Below are positions 1 to 9,910 of a stretch of DNA of 64,000 nucleotides, piece after piece (within the stretch, counting starts at the first letter, position 1; every line of letters begins with the position of its first letter). The notes beneath the pieces were generated by a model, which saw only the letters and a list, made by a program, of their open reading frames with translations, made no database searches and had not been told where the DNA came from. The DNA is taken from NCBI RefSeq assembly GCF_026745355.1, contig NC_079209.1, forward strand, positions 29,034,865 through 29,098,864. The letters run 5' to 3'. Made by a program: the position numbers and the translations under genes. This DNA is from Beta vulgaris subsp. vulgaris. Its lineage: Eukaryota; Streptophyta; Magnoliopsida; Caryophyllales; Amaranthaceae.

Positions 1-461
1 TTGTTGTTGGAACCCTTACTCTTGCTGGCTTGTACCTCTTCCTTAATCAACAAGCCCACCTTATAGAGCTTCATGAAAGACTTTATGGGTTGGAATGTCA
101 TATGATCCCCATACTTGGCCTGCAAGTTACGGATCACCAGCCGGACTTGATCCTCTTGAGATGGCATGTTAGTCATTTGTGCATCGAAGGATAAGAGAAA
201 GACATAAGCAAACAGGTCCTTGCTCATGCCCTTGATAGCCATAGAAATGGAAAAAGCTCTTAGATGATCATTTGGGTCTTCGACCCCCTTGAATTTTGGG
301 AGATTACCTAATGTTACCCTTTTAGGGAGCTTGACCCTCAGTTTAGAATCAATGATTTCATGACCATGAGCCTTAATGTCTTTGTCTCGTTCCTCTAGAC
401 GAGAGTTCATTAGTGTAAGCTGAGCCATAATGGCACTGAGCTGTAAATTAGTGTTCCCCAT
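1..461 (-). pseudogene. gag: Retrotransposon gag protein, N-terminal part (cut by window edge)
   Basis: From an ATG at 461 the minus strand is open to the window edge (about 153 codons), and the frame stays open upstream to about 620 without another ATG. An N-terminal segment with a heptad-like charged stretch (MNSRLEERDKDI) precedes a gag-like block, LPKFKGVEDPNDHLRAF, the usual plant gypsy gag signature in which a short linear substrate phrase is followed by 'DP..HL..F'. A later stretch, RNLQAKYGDHMTFQPIKSF, resembles the end of the gag core. The central WY/W motif expected between these blocks is absent, so an internal deletion is likely. Gag would package the element RNA in cytoplasmic particles. 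Product assignment is secure as gypsy gag, the lineage less so. Confidence 0.6.
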
Positions 462-650
462 TTCAAATGACGATCCAAAAGAGTCGGAGTATTTGTCTAA
501 AAAAGTGAGGATGCGCTTGACGAGTCTGGGAGTAGGTTGACCTTGTTGCCTCTCTGTCGAGCGTTCCGAAGTTATAATCTCACGACCTATCCTGAACAGA
601 AATCGAAGGGACCTCGTAACTTTAAAAAAATAACATAATCAAAACGAGAA

Positions 651-790
651 ATGGGAGAAATGAAAATGGGAAATGAGAGATGAAGGTGAAAGTGAGAATG
701 GGAATAGGAAATGATTAGAAATGGGAGAAATGAAAATTGGAGATGAGAGATGAAGGTGAAAGTGAGAATGGGAATAGGAAATGATTAGAA
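651..790. repeat. Two-copy 70-bp tandem duplication
   Basis: The unit starting ATGGGAGAAATGAAAA at 651 recurs at 721 with very few changes and ends with GGAATAGGAAATGATTAGAA both times. It lies in the purine-rich leader of the Tat/Ogre-like element. No coding role is visible. Confidence 0.85.
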
Positions 791-999
791 ATGGGTATGA
801 TTATGGTTATGATGACGACATGCACCTAGCTATATGCATATGTAGACATGGACTGGACTATACTTGTCTATGCAAGAAGATTGAAGAGGATTGGACTTTG
901 CTCAGTACTAGACTTCGCACTTACAATAAGCAGAGTAGATTCGCAGCAGGGTAGAAAAGTAAAGTTTTTTCGACTTAGGGGATTAACTTTTATAGTCTG

Positions 1000-1610
1000 T
1001 ATACTTTACTTTTATTGGCTATAGACTAAACCAATGTTTATGTATAATGCAAACTAGACCTAGAGAAATTTTCTAGTCCTAAAACTGGACTTTTATAGTC
1101 CAAAGACTGAGTAAGGATTACATGTAATGCAAATTAGACCTAGAGAAATTTGATAGTCCTAAGATTGAACTTTTATAGTCTGAAGACTAACTAGGGTTTA
1201 CATATAATGCAAACTAGACCTAGGGAAAATTTATAGTCCTAAAACTGAACTTTTATAGTCCGAAGACCAATTAGGGTTCATGTAATGCAAACTAGACAGT
1301 GAGAAATTTTAAAGTCTTAAGACTGAACTCTTATAGTCGGAAGACTAACTAGGGTTTATATAAAATGCCAACTAGACCTAGGGAAATTTTATAGTCCTAA
1401 GATTGAATGTTTATAGCCCGAATACTGACTAGGGTTTACATATAATGCAAACTAGACCTCGAGAAATTTTATAGTCCGAAGATCGAACTTTCATAGTCGG
1501 AAGACGTACTAGGATTTACATACAATGCAAACTAGACCTAGGGAAATTGTAGTCCTAATTGGACTGAACTTTTATAGTCCGAAGGCTGATTAGGGTTTAA
1601 TAGGATGTAA
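1000..1610. repeat. 80-bp imperfect tandem repeat array in the retrotransposon leader
   Basis: The phrase GCAAACTAGACCTAG recurs with starts near 1051, 1131, 1211, 1289, 1369, 1449 and 1529, an 80-bp period over at least seven units. Each unit also carries TTTATAGTCC(G/T)AAGACT and AGGGTTTACATATAATGC. Units differ by substitutions and 1-2 base indels. Tat-lineage elements are known to carry tandem repeats in untranslated regions that can seed satellites; here the array sits between PBS and gag. Confidence 0.9.
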
Positions 1611-2962
1611 AATGAATTGAGCCTAAATGGACCTAAGATTTGGATTGGATTATACTTAGATTTAGATTGAAATGGGTTAGAAATAGACTTGGACTAAACT
1701 TCACTTAAATATGTAGGTCGACTTATATGAGGCTAAGATCGACTCTAATGCTAGTGAATGTATGAACACAAATTAAACCGGCCTAGAATGAATGCAAAAT
1801 GGACTTTAATGCATATGGGCCAAAAATGAATTCAAGTGAATTGGATTGGGTTCATCGAATTGTATGAAGCTGTTTGCACTAGGCTTAGAATTTTTGAAAT
1901 TCGTTTTTGAAATGGAACCCTTGTTCTTATCTTTTATTATGAAAAGACGATGGATTGACTTTGAAAATATATATTTTTTTAATATCATATATAATGGTGT
2001 TTAATAATTGAATATGGTGTAGGATTTCTTTTGAAAAAAGAATGTAAGTTTTTGTTTCTTTTGAATTGATTGAATATAGAAAAGTAAGACTAACAGGGAA
2101 AACAGGGATGTAATGACACTTCTAACTCTACCATGTCCACTTTTCTAGATGCATTTGTTTTAGGACAGATTCGACCTTGCATGAAAAGACTAATTTTTTG
2201 AATTAGGTAAGAACTCTGATTAGACCATGTACAACGCGAATGCTGACAGACAAAATAGGACTGAATGAAAGATCGTTCATTACGACAACTAAATCGACGA
2301 AAAGCGTGCGACACACAGATTTGCGTGCTGCGCAGCATTGGTGCGCGTGGCGCACACCCGTGCGTCTAATACGGGAGTGGTGCGCCAGACACAACTTAAT
2401 GCGCTTGGCGCACTGCTCCTCAACACGTTCTTTGGGGATTTAGGTGACGATGCATAATAATGACAATTTGACAATAAAATGATCGGTAAAAAATACAATA
2501 AGAGGAAAATGTCATATAACACGGATGGAAAAGTTCCAACATAAAGTCCAATTCTATGTTTGAAACTATTGGTCAGGTTTAGGTTCAATTTGAAATGGCC
2601 CATGACAAAGAGATTGATCCCACGCTGCGTACCGCTACTCAAAGAGGTGGCCACGTGAAAGACGCACTTCAGTTCTCAAGCAAGGAAGAAGAGAACAATG
2701 ACATGGTTGGGAAGGTTTGCTTATGACTAAGATCCAACACTATCGCTCAGGTATCTTTTTGGAAAGACAAAGCACAAACCCCCAGAGGGAGACCTCACAC
2801 ATAGAACATGTGCCAACAAGGCAAGGTAGATTATCTTTATGGTGGCTTAAACAATAAACATACATATGCAAAACTGTAATGTCATTCTAATGCATAAAAA
2901 AAGTATGAATAGTATTTTTCGAGTTTCACGCACTCATTTAAAAAATTTATCGTTTACAATCC
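1611..2962. other. Leader of the Tat/Ogre-like element, no gene seen
   Basis: AT-rich leader with no supportable coding frame. A GC-rich island at about 2290-2430 is built from variants of GCG(C/T)..GGCGCAC, and a similar island lies in the LTR at about 3700-3990. Short ORFs here run through these repeats in several frames and look like chance. Confidence 0.5.
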
Positions 2963-2980
2963 TCCCCAGTGAAGTCGCCA
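2963..2980 (-). promoter_or_regulatory. Primer-binding site, tRNA-Arg type
   Basis: The minus strand reads TGGCGACTTCACTGGGGA directly inside the LTR edge. An 18-base complement to a tRNA 3' end next to an LTR primes minus-strand DNA synthesis. This form is the one I associate with Tat/Ogre elements, and one base (C to T) departs from the sequence I expect. Confidence 0.65.
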
Positions 2981-4157
2981 AATTATAGGCGTGTTTTTTA
3001 TTTCCCCATGCAGGATGAGCGCGTATTAGATTTGACTACCCCAGTGTAAAGGTTTTTTACATTTAAAACATTTTTAAGCCACCAAAAATTCTTTGAAGGA
3101 ATAATCATAAATCTAAATGGATATTAGGAAACCGTATGGACAAATTCGGGCTTGTCCAATGTAGATTTCCCGCCTAGACTCCCTAGATGGTCAAAATGAA
3201 CCAAAGATTGAGTTCGGGTGTGAGGGTATAAACACAGCCAGGAACCATGATGCCCATTGTTGGCCTCTACTAAATATCAATTCATATCAATGTTTATGCA
3301 AAAGAATAACCAAATAAAGTTTTAAGCACCCTAAAAATAATTAGTCTAGATAGGTTCATGAAACATATAAAAAGCCTATTTTTTAGTGATATGTTATTAT
3401 GAATCAACATTACAATGAACCTAGCAGGTTGTGCAAATTAATTTGATTAATGAACCTCAGGATTATAACGTAGCTTGGGTCTGCGAGATTCACAACCTTC
3501 GGGACAAGCAATCGTGAAGTCTAAAAATTTGAATGTCTGAAAGTATATAGATTGAAATGTGTTTGTATTTGACAAGTAAAAGTTTTGTAGGAAAGTTTTA
3601 TAATTTGTAGAAAAGTTCGTAATGTTAATTCATCGAGTTTAAAGTGTGTTAACATGAAAATCCCCTTTCTTAATATGTATAGGATCGATCCTATTTATTG
3701 GAAAAACGGCGTTGCGCCTCACGCGCCATCTACGTCTAGCGTCGAATGACTTGTCAAGCGCATGACGCGGCATGCCTAGTATAAAGCGTACACGTGGCAC
3801 ACATTTTGAAAAAGATAAAAAGGAAACTCTGCGTCTCACATAGAGACATGCACTTGACGCAAGACTCTGAATGAGTAAGAAATCCACTTGTCATGCGCAG
3901 ATTCATGCACCTAACACAGGAGGACAAACCTATGCCTGACGCACAGACGTGCACCAGGCGCAGGTTGGTGCGTTAGACGCACCATCCTGGCTTCTAATGT
4001 GACGTTGTCAGCTTTTTAGAAAACGCATTGTAAAAGATTTCTTTTATCCCTTAATTTCGAAAACCTGATTCTACGGGATAAAATCTTATTTTAACTATAA
4101 AACATGTCTTATGAAAACATTTTTTATTAAAATAAATCCATTCAGTAGGAAAGAAAG
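2981..4157 (-). repeat. 5' LTR remnant of the Tat/Ogre-like element
   Basis: Begins right beside the PBS and has no gag/pol similarity. It contains AT-rich sequence and a block at about 3700-3990 rich in GCGTC..GCGCA motifs. The far (U3) end is not defined because the CACTA at 4161 and the Athila LTR follow directly. Extent is an inference from the PBS position. Confidence 0.5.
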
Positions 4158-4160
4158 TTG

Positions 4161-5154
4161 CGGAAAAAATCTGATGCAGTCTTCTTGTGGACCGCATCAG
4201 ATTTAAAAGGGGATGCGGTTTTGTTGAAAATCTAATGCGTTTCTTAAAACCGCATCTGATTTTGTCATTTTTCTTAAAACAAAATCGGAGATGCTAGCCC
4301 ATTATCTCTCGCGTGCCCTGCCCATTTCTGCCCCTTCAAAAACTCAAACCCTAATCCCTCTCTCTCCTCTCCTCACTCACCAGTTACCACGGCCTTCCTC
4401 TCTCTCTAATCTCCTCACTCATCACGGCCCTGCTCTCTCTCTCTCCTCTCCCACTCAAACCACAGTCCTCCTCTCTATCTCCTCTCATCACTCAATCTCT
4501 CTCCTCACTCAAAACGGCGAACACCGCAACAATTTCTGTTCTTTTCGTGCCTTCTTGTCGATTTTTGTTCTTGCCTTGTCGTCGTTCTCGTCAAATTCGT
4601 CGTCTTTCTTGTCGAATCATCGTCCTTCTCGTCGTGCTAGTCGAATTCATCGTCGAAATCCGTCGTTCATCGTCGTTTGAAGACATCATCGAAATTTAGT
4701 TTGTAATTTGTGTAATCTTAATTATTTTTTTGTTTGTATATTATTTGTTCTCTAGTTTAGTTTAGAGATCTGGTTTTTTTCGAATTTTAATTTATTTTTT
4801 TGATGTTTAATTGCTGTAAATTCTCCTTTTTTATTGATTAATTTATCATTCTATAAATCCGTCGTTTTTTTTGCTGTTGCTTTCTGCCTTTTTTAATTGC
4901 TTGGTTGTTTTCGGTTGTTGTTGTTTTCGGCTGTTGCTATTGATTTGGGGTGTTAATTGGATTTTTTTTTAAAACCCTATCCAAATAATCTGATGCGGTC
5001 TTGTTCAAAACCGTATCAGATCTAACAAATCTGATGCGGTTTTGGATCGCATCAGATTATTTCTCAAAGCTGCTGCAGGTCCACCTGATGCGGACCAAAA
5101 CCGCATCTGTAAGCCCGGTTTAGACCGCATCAGATGGGATTTTTTCCACTAGTG
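4161..5154 (+). mobile_element. Non-autonomous CACTA transposon, 994 bp, with a damaged 5' terminus
   Basis: The right end is a clean terminal repeat, ATTTTTTCCACTAGTG, ending at 5154 and followed by TTG. The left end reads TTG then C and GGAAAAAATC, as if six bases of CACTAGTGG were lost, so the 3-bp target duplication TTG (4158-4160 and 5155-5157) is kept. Both flanks carry the subterminal motif (C/A)TGATGCGGT(T/C)..AACCGCATCAGAT in both orientations (4170-4270, 4985-5140), the expected transposase-binding array. There is no transposase; the interior is a pyrimidine-rich leader and AT-rich filler. Confidence 0.88.
4300..4680 (+). other. Pyrimidine-rich leader inside the CACTA element
   Basis: A CT-rich stretch (repeated CTCTCTCTCC and TCGTCG runs) lies just inside the 5' subterminal repeats. 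It keeps one frame open for 129 codons, but composition is nearly all C and T and it has no protein similarity I recognise. The two other complete CACTA elements here have a similar CT-rich stretch at the same relative place (about 17150-17340 and 33760-34080), suggesting a transcribed 5' UTR. Confidence 0.5.
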
Positions 5155-5323
5155 TTGTAATTTGACAATCTTGGTTTGTTTTCATATAATTGATTTGGCT
5201 GGTTGATTGTATGTTTGAGATATTAGATTATTAGCGGAAGTTAAATTTCTATATTAGCTCACAGGATTATTTAACGTCAAGTAGTATAATTTTAATTATA
5301 CAGTTGAGGCGGTCCTTTATATG
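5155..5323 (+). other. Stretch between the CACTA end and the recognisable LTR
   Basis: AT-rich, with no match to the corresponding place before the 3' LTR piece (about 10840-11010). It may be a diverged part of the 5' LTR or older flank. Confidence 0.3.
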
Positions 5324-5598
5324 AGTAAAAGGTGAAACCCGAAACCTAGAACTATCTCTGGCATATTTGGTTATACCTATTATCCTACCGTTTTAGTGCT
5401 AGAATTAGTTTAGTTCTTATTTGCAGTAGTTTAGTTTATCACCATCTTTCACTTTTTTCGGATCGTCTAAATAATATTAGTATCTCTTAAATTGGTAGTT
5501 GATCGTACCTCCTTGTGGAAAACGATACCTTGCTCACCGATACTATTATACTTGACCCGTACACTTGTGGAAATTGTAGGTATATTTTAGGCCGACCA
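5324..5598 (+). repeat. 5' LTR portion of the plus-strand Athila element
   Basis: Shares AGTAAAAGGTGAAACCCG through TTTTAGGCCGACCA with 11011-11290, with scattered substitutions and small indels. It ends in CA seven bases before the PBS. Only this roughly 275-bp part is shared between the two ends, so the full LTR was longer or has been rearranged. Confidence 0.8.
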
Positions 5599-5604
5599 AG
5601 TTTT

Positions 5605-5622
5605 TGGCGCCAATGCCAGGAT
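5605..5622 (+). promoter_or_regulatory. Primer-binding site, tRNA-Asp type
   Basis: TGGCGCCAATGCCAGGAT follows the LTR end. The Athila PBS, complementary to tRNA-Asp, is TGGCGCCGTTGCCGGGGA; several positions have changed, as expected in a dead copy. Confidence 0.75.
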
Positions 5623-5926
5623 GGCAATAGTCAATATCATATTATAGATAATTCTTTATTAGTTTAGACCTATATTTTGTTTAATATTTAATTTTTTTGT
5701 TCGTTTTGGTTAAGTGAATTTAAACTAAATGAGTAATAGTTGATTATGTTCTTTCTTACGATTACCTGATTAGACTTTAGTCTTTCTATGACATTTTCGA
5801 TACCATTTTGGCAGTATTAGATACTGGTTATTAGTTGTTATTATTAGTTTTATGCCCCGTACTACTTGTATTTTGGTTCCCTTTGATCTCGAAAGAACTA
5901 CTGGTGCATTCAGAAAATAGAAGAGG

Positions 5927-6640
5927 TTGGAGCACATACAGAGCCTGCTAGATCTAGACTTGGAGCACTTTCTTTCTGAAGAATTCCACAATAAACTGGT
6001 AGCAATGGGAGACTACAACAACACCAGGATGTCTCTGCGGGATTTTTTAATGCCTAATTCCAGTGGAGTGCCTTCAAGTATAGTAAGACCTACTGTCACT
6101 GCTAATAATTTCGAGCTTAGTCCTGCTTTGATACGAATAATCCAGTAAGATCAATTTAGTGGACTAGATAATGAAGACCCTAATGAGCACATAACCGTCT
6201 TTCTTGAAAAAAATGTGACACTGTTAAACTAAATGACGTAACTAATGATGCTATTAGACTTGGTTACCTTTCTCACTTAAAGATAAAAAGCAAAAAAGTG
6301 GTTAAAATCTAACCCACGTAGTTCATTCACAACTTGGGACGTGTTATCAGGTGCCTTTCTTAGAAACTATTTTCCCCGAGGTAAAACCGCTAAACTAGGA
6401 AATCACATAACTGGTTTTGCACAATACGCTGGGGAGTCTTTATATGAGGCATGGGAAAGGTTTAAGGATTTAGAACGTCAATGTCCTCATCACGGTGTCC
6501 TTGATTGGATGCTTGTGCAAACGTTTTCTAATGGTCTTAATAAATCAATTAGGATGACCATAAATGCAGGTGCTGGTGGGGCAATTTTGGGTTAAACTAT
6601 AGAGGAAGCAAACAAATTGCTAGAACAAAATGACCTATAA
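5927..6640 (+). pseudogene. gag: Athila gag, capsid region, broken
   Basis: The likely start is the ATG at 6005 (MGDYNNTRMSLRDF), although the frame is open from 5927. Typical Athila gag phrases occur in order: NNFELSPALIRIIQ, QFSGLDNEDPNEHI, TTWDVLSGAFLRNYFP, GKTAKL, and GESLYEAWERFKDLERQCPHHG near 6430-6500. Stops after 6148 and at about 6230-6300, plus a frame change before 6341, break it into pieces. Intact Gag would form the particle that carries element RNA. Assignment to gypsy/Athila gag is secure. Confidence 0.85.
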
Positions 6641-7099
6641 TAATTATCAGTGGTTTAATAATAGAAGTAAGCCTATGAAAAATGATGGTATATACGAGGT
6701 GGATGGCATTAATATGCTAAATGCAAAAGTAGACAATTTGGTTAATTTATTTGGTAAAATGAATAATAATAATGTTAATTGTGTGTCTTCTAGTGTTGTG
6801 ACATGTAATTTGTAGTGGTGAACATCTGATCAATGAGTGCATTAATGTGGAACAAGCTCAATTAATTTCTAATTTTAATAGGCTACCTAATAATGATTCA
6901 TACTCCAATACTTTTAATTCGGATGGAGAAACCATCCTAATTTCTCTTAGAGGTATCAAGGACAACAAAATGCTAATGTTAACTCACAAATTCCACCGGG
7001 TTTCCATCAAAAACAATGTCAACAAGAAAGTAGACTATCATGGGAATTAGCTATCAAAAAATTAGGTAACGCTATTTATTAAAGATTTTGAAAGATAGA

Positions 7100-7680
7100 G
7101 TCTAAGGTAGACCAATGCAAATTGCTATTTCTAATAGAAATGTGGAAGTTCAACTTGGTCAATTAGATTATGCATTAATTCAAGGAATCAAGGAGCTTTA
7201 CCTAGTACAACGGAAGTTAATCCAAAAGAACAATGCAAGGCTATAATCTTAAGAAGCGGTTAGCAACTAGAAGAGGTAAAACAGTCAAATGAGGAAAGTA
7301 ATCAAGATCAGGGAAATGAAAAGGAAGGTGAACACATTGTTGAAACAGAACGTGAAAAATTACCTTCACCACCCCTTGCTAAGCCCTTTGTACCCCCTGT
7401 CCCTTCTCCTCAAAGGCTTAAAAATAACAAAATGGACAATCAATATGAAAAATTTATGAAAATGTTCAAGCAATTACATGTAAACATTCCTTTTGCCAAT
7501 GTATTGACACAAATCCCTATGTATGCTAAATTTCTCAAGGAATTTATTGCTAAAAAGAGGAAATTCGAAGACTATGAAACCGTTGCCTTGACTGATGAGT
7601 GTAATGTAGTAATTCAGAACAAACTTCCTCTTAAATTAAAACATCTTGGGAGTTTTTCTATCCCTTGAACAGTAGGAAAC
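7100..7680 (+). pseudogene. Athila gag C-terminal / protease-proximal region
   Basis: Fragments include LPSTTEVNPKEQCKAIILRSG (7200-7260), the usual phrase ahead of the Athila protease, a proline-rich linker at 7365-7420, and the continuous stretch 7432-7668 containing FANVLTQIPMYAKFLKEFI and TDECNVVIQNKLPLKLKHLGSFSIP. A stop at 7666-7668 cuts the frame just before the protease. The same regions occur on the minus strand in the second Athila element (20616-20936). Confidence 0.8.
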
Positions 7681-8046
7681 ATTAATTTTTCAAAGGCTTT
7701 GTGTGATTTGGGTGGTAGTGTCTCTCTTATGCCTTTGTCAATAAGCAAAAAGTTGGGATTGACTGATACAAGATCTACTACTGTTTCATTACAACTTGTT
7801 GATCGATCAATTAAATATCCCCTAGGTGCGATTGAAAATGTCTTAGTGAAAGTAGATAAGTTTATAGTTCCGGTTGATTTTATTATTCTTGATATGGATG
7901 AAGATGTTGAAGTGCCAATTATTTTGGGCAGACCCTTTTTAGCTACTGCAGGGGCCGTTATTGATGTGAAAAATTGGACTTTAACATTTAACATTGGTGA
8001 GAAGGAGGTTAAATTTATTGTTTTTAAAGCTGGAAAATATCCTTAA
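7669..8046 (+). pseudogene. Athila aspartic protease domain
   Basis: The active-site phrase KALCDLGGSVSLMPLSI (7696-7746) corresponds to the D-L-G-A-S motif of Athila proteases, here with Gly for Ala. The flap and second half follow: VDFIILDMDEDVEVPIILGRPFL and ATAGAVIDV, with ILGRPFL as the hydrophobic signature. The enzyme would process the Gag-Pol polyprotein. It is preceded by a stop, and the linker after 8046 continues in another frame. Confidence 0.85.
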
Positions 8047-8461
8047 TTCTTTCATTGATCATGTCTTTCGAGTTGATCTGCTTGATACATTAGGTGTAGA
8101 AAGATCTAACAAGATAACTTTGAAAGATCCTTTTAAGACATGTTTGCTAGGTACAGATTATGAAAATAATGATGTAGAGGTAAGTGAAATAGCTCTTGCA
8201 TTGGAGGCATGTCCTCTGTTGACGAAAAATGTATATGAATTTAAGGAGCTCGAAAAAGGTAATCCTTTTCCCTGTCCTTCTATTTTTCAAGCCCCGGTTC
8301 TTGAGTTAAAACTTTTGCCTGCACATTTGAAATATGCATTTTTAGGTGATAATAATACCCTGTCTGTGATTGTTAGTGCTTCTTTAACTGTTTATCAGTT
8401 GGATAAATTGTTGCGTGTTTTGGGAAAACGAAAAAAGGCTATTGGATGGACTATCTCTTAA
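7994..8461 (+). pseudogene. Protease-RT linker of Athila pol
   Basis: An open stretch of 155 codons overlapping the end of the protease in a second frame. It ends with LGKRKKAIGWTIS, the usual phrase just before the RT domain (AIGWTI..KGIS). The middle has the spacer phrases LEACPLLTKN and LPAHLKYAFLGDNNTLSVI, the latter the lead-in to the RT. A stop at 8459-8461 separates it from RT. Confidence 0.75.
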
Positions 8462-9300
8462 TTTAAAGGGATTACCTCTTCAGTTTTTATGCATAAAATT
8501 TTAATGGAAGATAATTTTAAACCTGTGGTTCACTACCAAAGAAGGCTAAACAATAACATGCAAGAAGTAGTTAAAAAGAAAGTTTTAAAATGGTTAGATG
8601 CTGGAATAATTTATCCTATTTCAGATAGTCCTTTGGTTAGTCCAGTGCAAGTTGTACCAAAAAAGGGTGGAATCACAATTGTGTCTAATGATAATAATGA
8701 ATAAATTCCCACTAGAACAGTCACTGGTTGGAGAGTCTGTATCGAGTATAGGAAGCTAATTGGTGCAACTCTCAAAGACCATTTCCTTTACCTTTCTTTG
8801 ACCAAATGTTGGAGAGGGTTGGAGATCATGAATATTATTGTTTTCTTGACGGGTACTCTGGTTTTAATCAAATTTCTGTTGCTCCTGAGGATCGGGAGAA
8901 AACTACAGTTACTTGCCCTTATGGTACTTATGCCTTTCTCAAAATGCCCATTGGTTTATGCAACGCACCCGCCACCTTTCAACGTTGTATGATGGCAATA
9001 TTTTCAGATTTTATTGAAAAGATTATGGAAGTATTTATGGATAATTTTTCCATTTTTGGATCATCTTTTGACAATTGTTTAGCCAATCTTTCTCTTGTTT
9101 TGCAACGTTATGAAGACACTGATTTAGTTCTTAATTGGGAAAAGTGTCATTTTATGGTACAAGAGGGTATAGTTTTAGGGCATAAAATTTCCAGAAAAGG
9201 TATTGAGGTCGATCATGCTAAAATCCAAGTGATTGAAAAACTTCCCCCACCTATCAATGTTAAGGAAATTAGGAGTTTTTAAGGTCATGCAGGTTTTTAT
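8462..9300 (+). pseudogene. Athila reverse transcriptase domain, broken
   Basis: RT phrases occur in order: MHKILMEDNFKPVVHYQRRL (8489), KWLDAGIIYPISDSPLVSPVQ, VPKKGG, then after a stop and frame change DGYSGFNQISVAPEDREKTT, CPYGTYAFLKMPIGLCNAPATFQ (8920-8985), and the catalytic block KIMEVFMDNFSIFGSSF (9022-9070). The catalytic pair is normally DD (FMDD/FVDD); here the second Asp is Asn, so the copy could not polymerise. RT would copy element RNA into cDNA in the particle. Stops at 8702 and 9280 and frameshifts confirm decay. Confidence 0.88.
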
Positions 9301-9810
9301 AGACGTCTTATTAAAGATTTTTATAAAACTTCTAAACCACTATGTGCTTTATTGAATAAAGACACCCCCTTCGCTTTTAATGTTGATTGTTTGCATACTT
9401 TTAACAAGAGTTAATTTCAACACCTATTGTAATAGCCCCTGATTGGAATTTACCTATTGAATTGATGTGCGATGCAAGCGATTATGCTCTTGGTGCTGTA
9501 CTAGGACAAACAAAAGATAAAAAGTTGCATGTGATTTATTATGCTAGTAAAATGCTTAATGATGCCCAATTAAATTATGTAACTACTGAAAAAGAATTAC
9601 TTGCTGTGGTTTTTGCAATGGATAAGTTTAGATATATATCTGATAGGTCTAAAGTAATTGTTTACACAGATCACTCTACCTTAAAGTACTTCTTAGATAA
9701 TTAGGATGCTAAACCTAGACTTATTTACTCGATACTTCTACTACAAGAATTTGATTTAGATATTAAAGATGGAAAAGGTGTTGATAATCCAGTGGTAGAC
9801 CACTAATTAG
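9301..9810 (+). pseudogene. Athila RNase H domain
   Basis: LMCDASDYALGAVLGQTKDK (9464-9520) is the RNase H entry motif with its catalytic Asp, and TTEKELLAVVFAMDKFRYI supplies the catalytic Glu helix. VIVYTDHSTLKYFLDN (9655-9703) supplies the YTDHS catalytic Asp. A stop follows directly, and a short piece of the connection ([21 protein letters not shown]) runs to about 9780. The domain would remove the RNA strand during reverse transcription. Confidence 0.85.
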
Positions 9811-9910
9811 ACTCCAAATTCATGAAAAAGGTAATGCAATACCCATTAACGATAGCTTTTCTGATGAGCGTTTGCTAATAGTTTCTAACACGCCTTGGAA
9901 CGCTAATTAG

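Larger units (their letters stand above)
1..4160 (-). mobile_element. Tat/Ogre-like Ty3/gypsy LTR retrotransposon, partial, running off the left edge
   Basis: On the minus strand the order is LTR remnant (about 4157 down to 2981), primer-binding site (2980-2963), a long leader holding an 80-bp tandem array (about 1610-1000) and a 70-bp duplication (790-651), then gag (461-1). This matches an LTR-PBS-leader-gag layout. The PBS has the TGGCGACT(C/T)CACTGGGG form that I associate with Tat/Ogre elements primed by tRNA-Arg; that lineage often carries tandem repeats in untranslated regions. The pol region would lie left of the window. The outer LTR end is lost next to the CACTA at 4161. The lineage call rests on PBS and layout, not on RT. 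Confidence 0.6.

Noticed and set aside
2240..2654. ORFs of 60-121 codons on both strands
   Set aside because: Overlapping frames through GCGCAC repeats in the Tat/Ogre-like leader; no consistent protein signal.
4291..4680. 129-codon Ser/Leu-rich ORF
   Set aside because: Explained by CT-repeat composition in a CACTA leader; no protein family features and no support outside this element.
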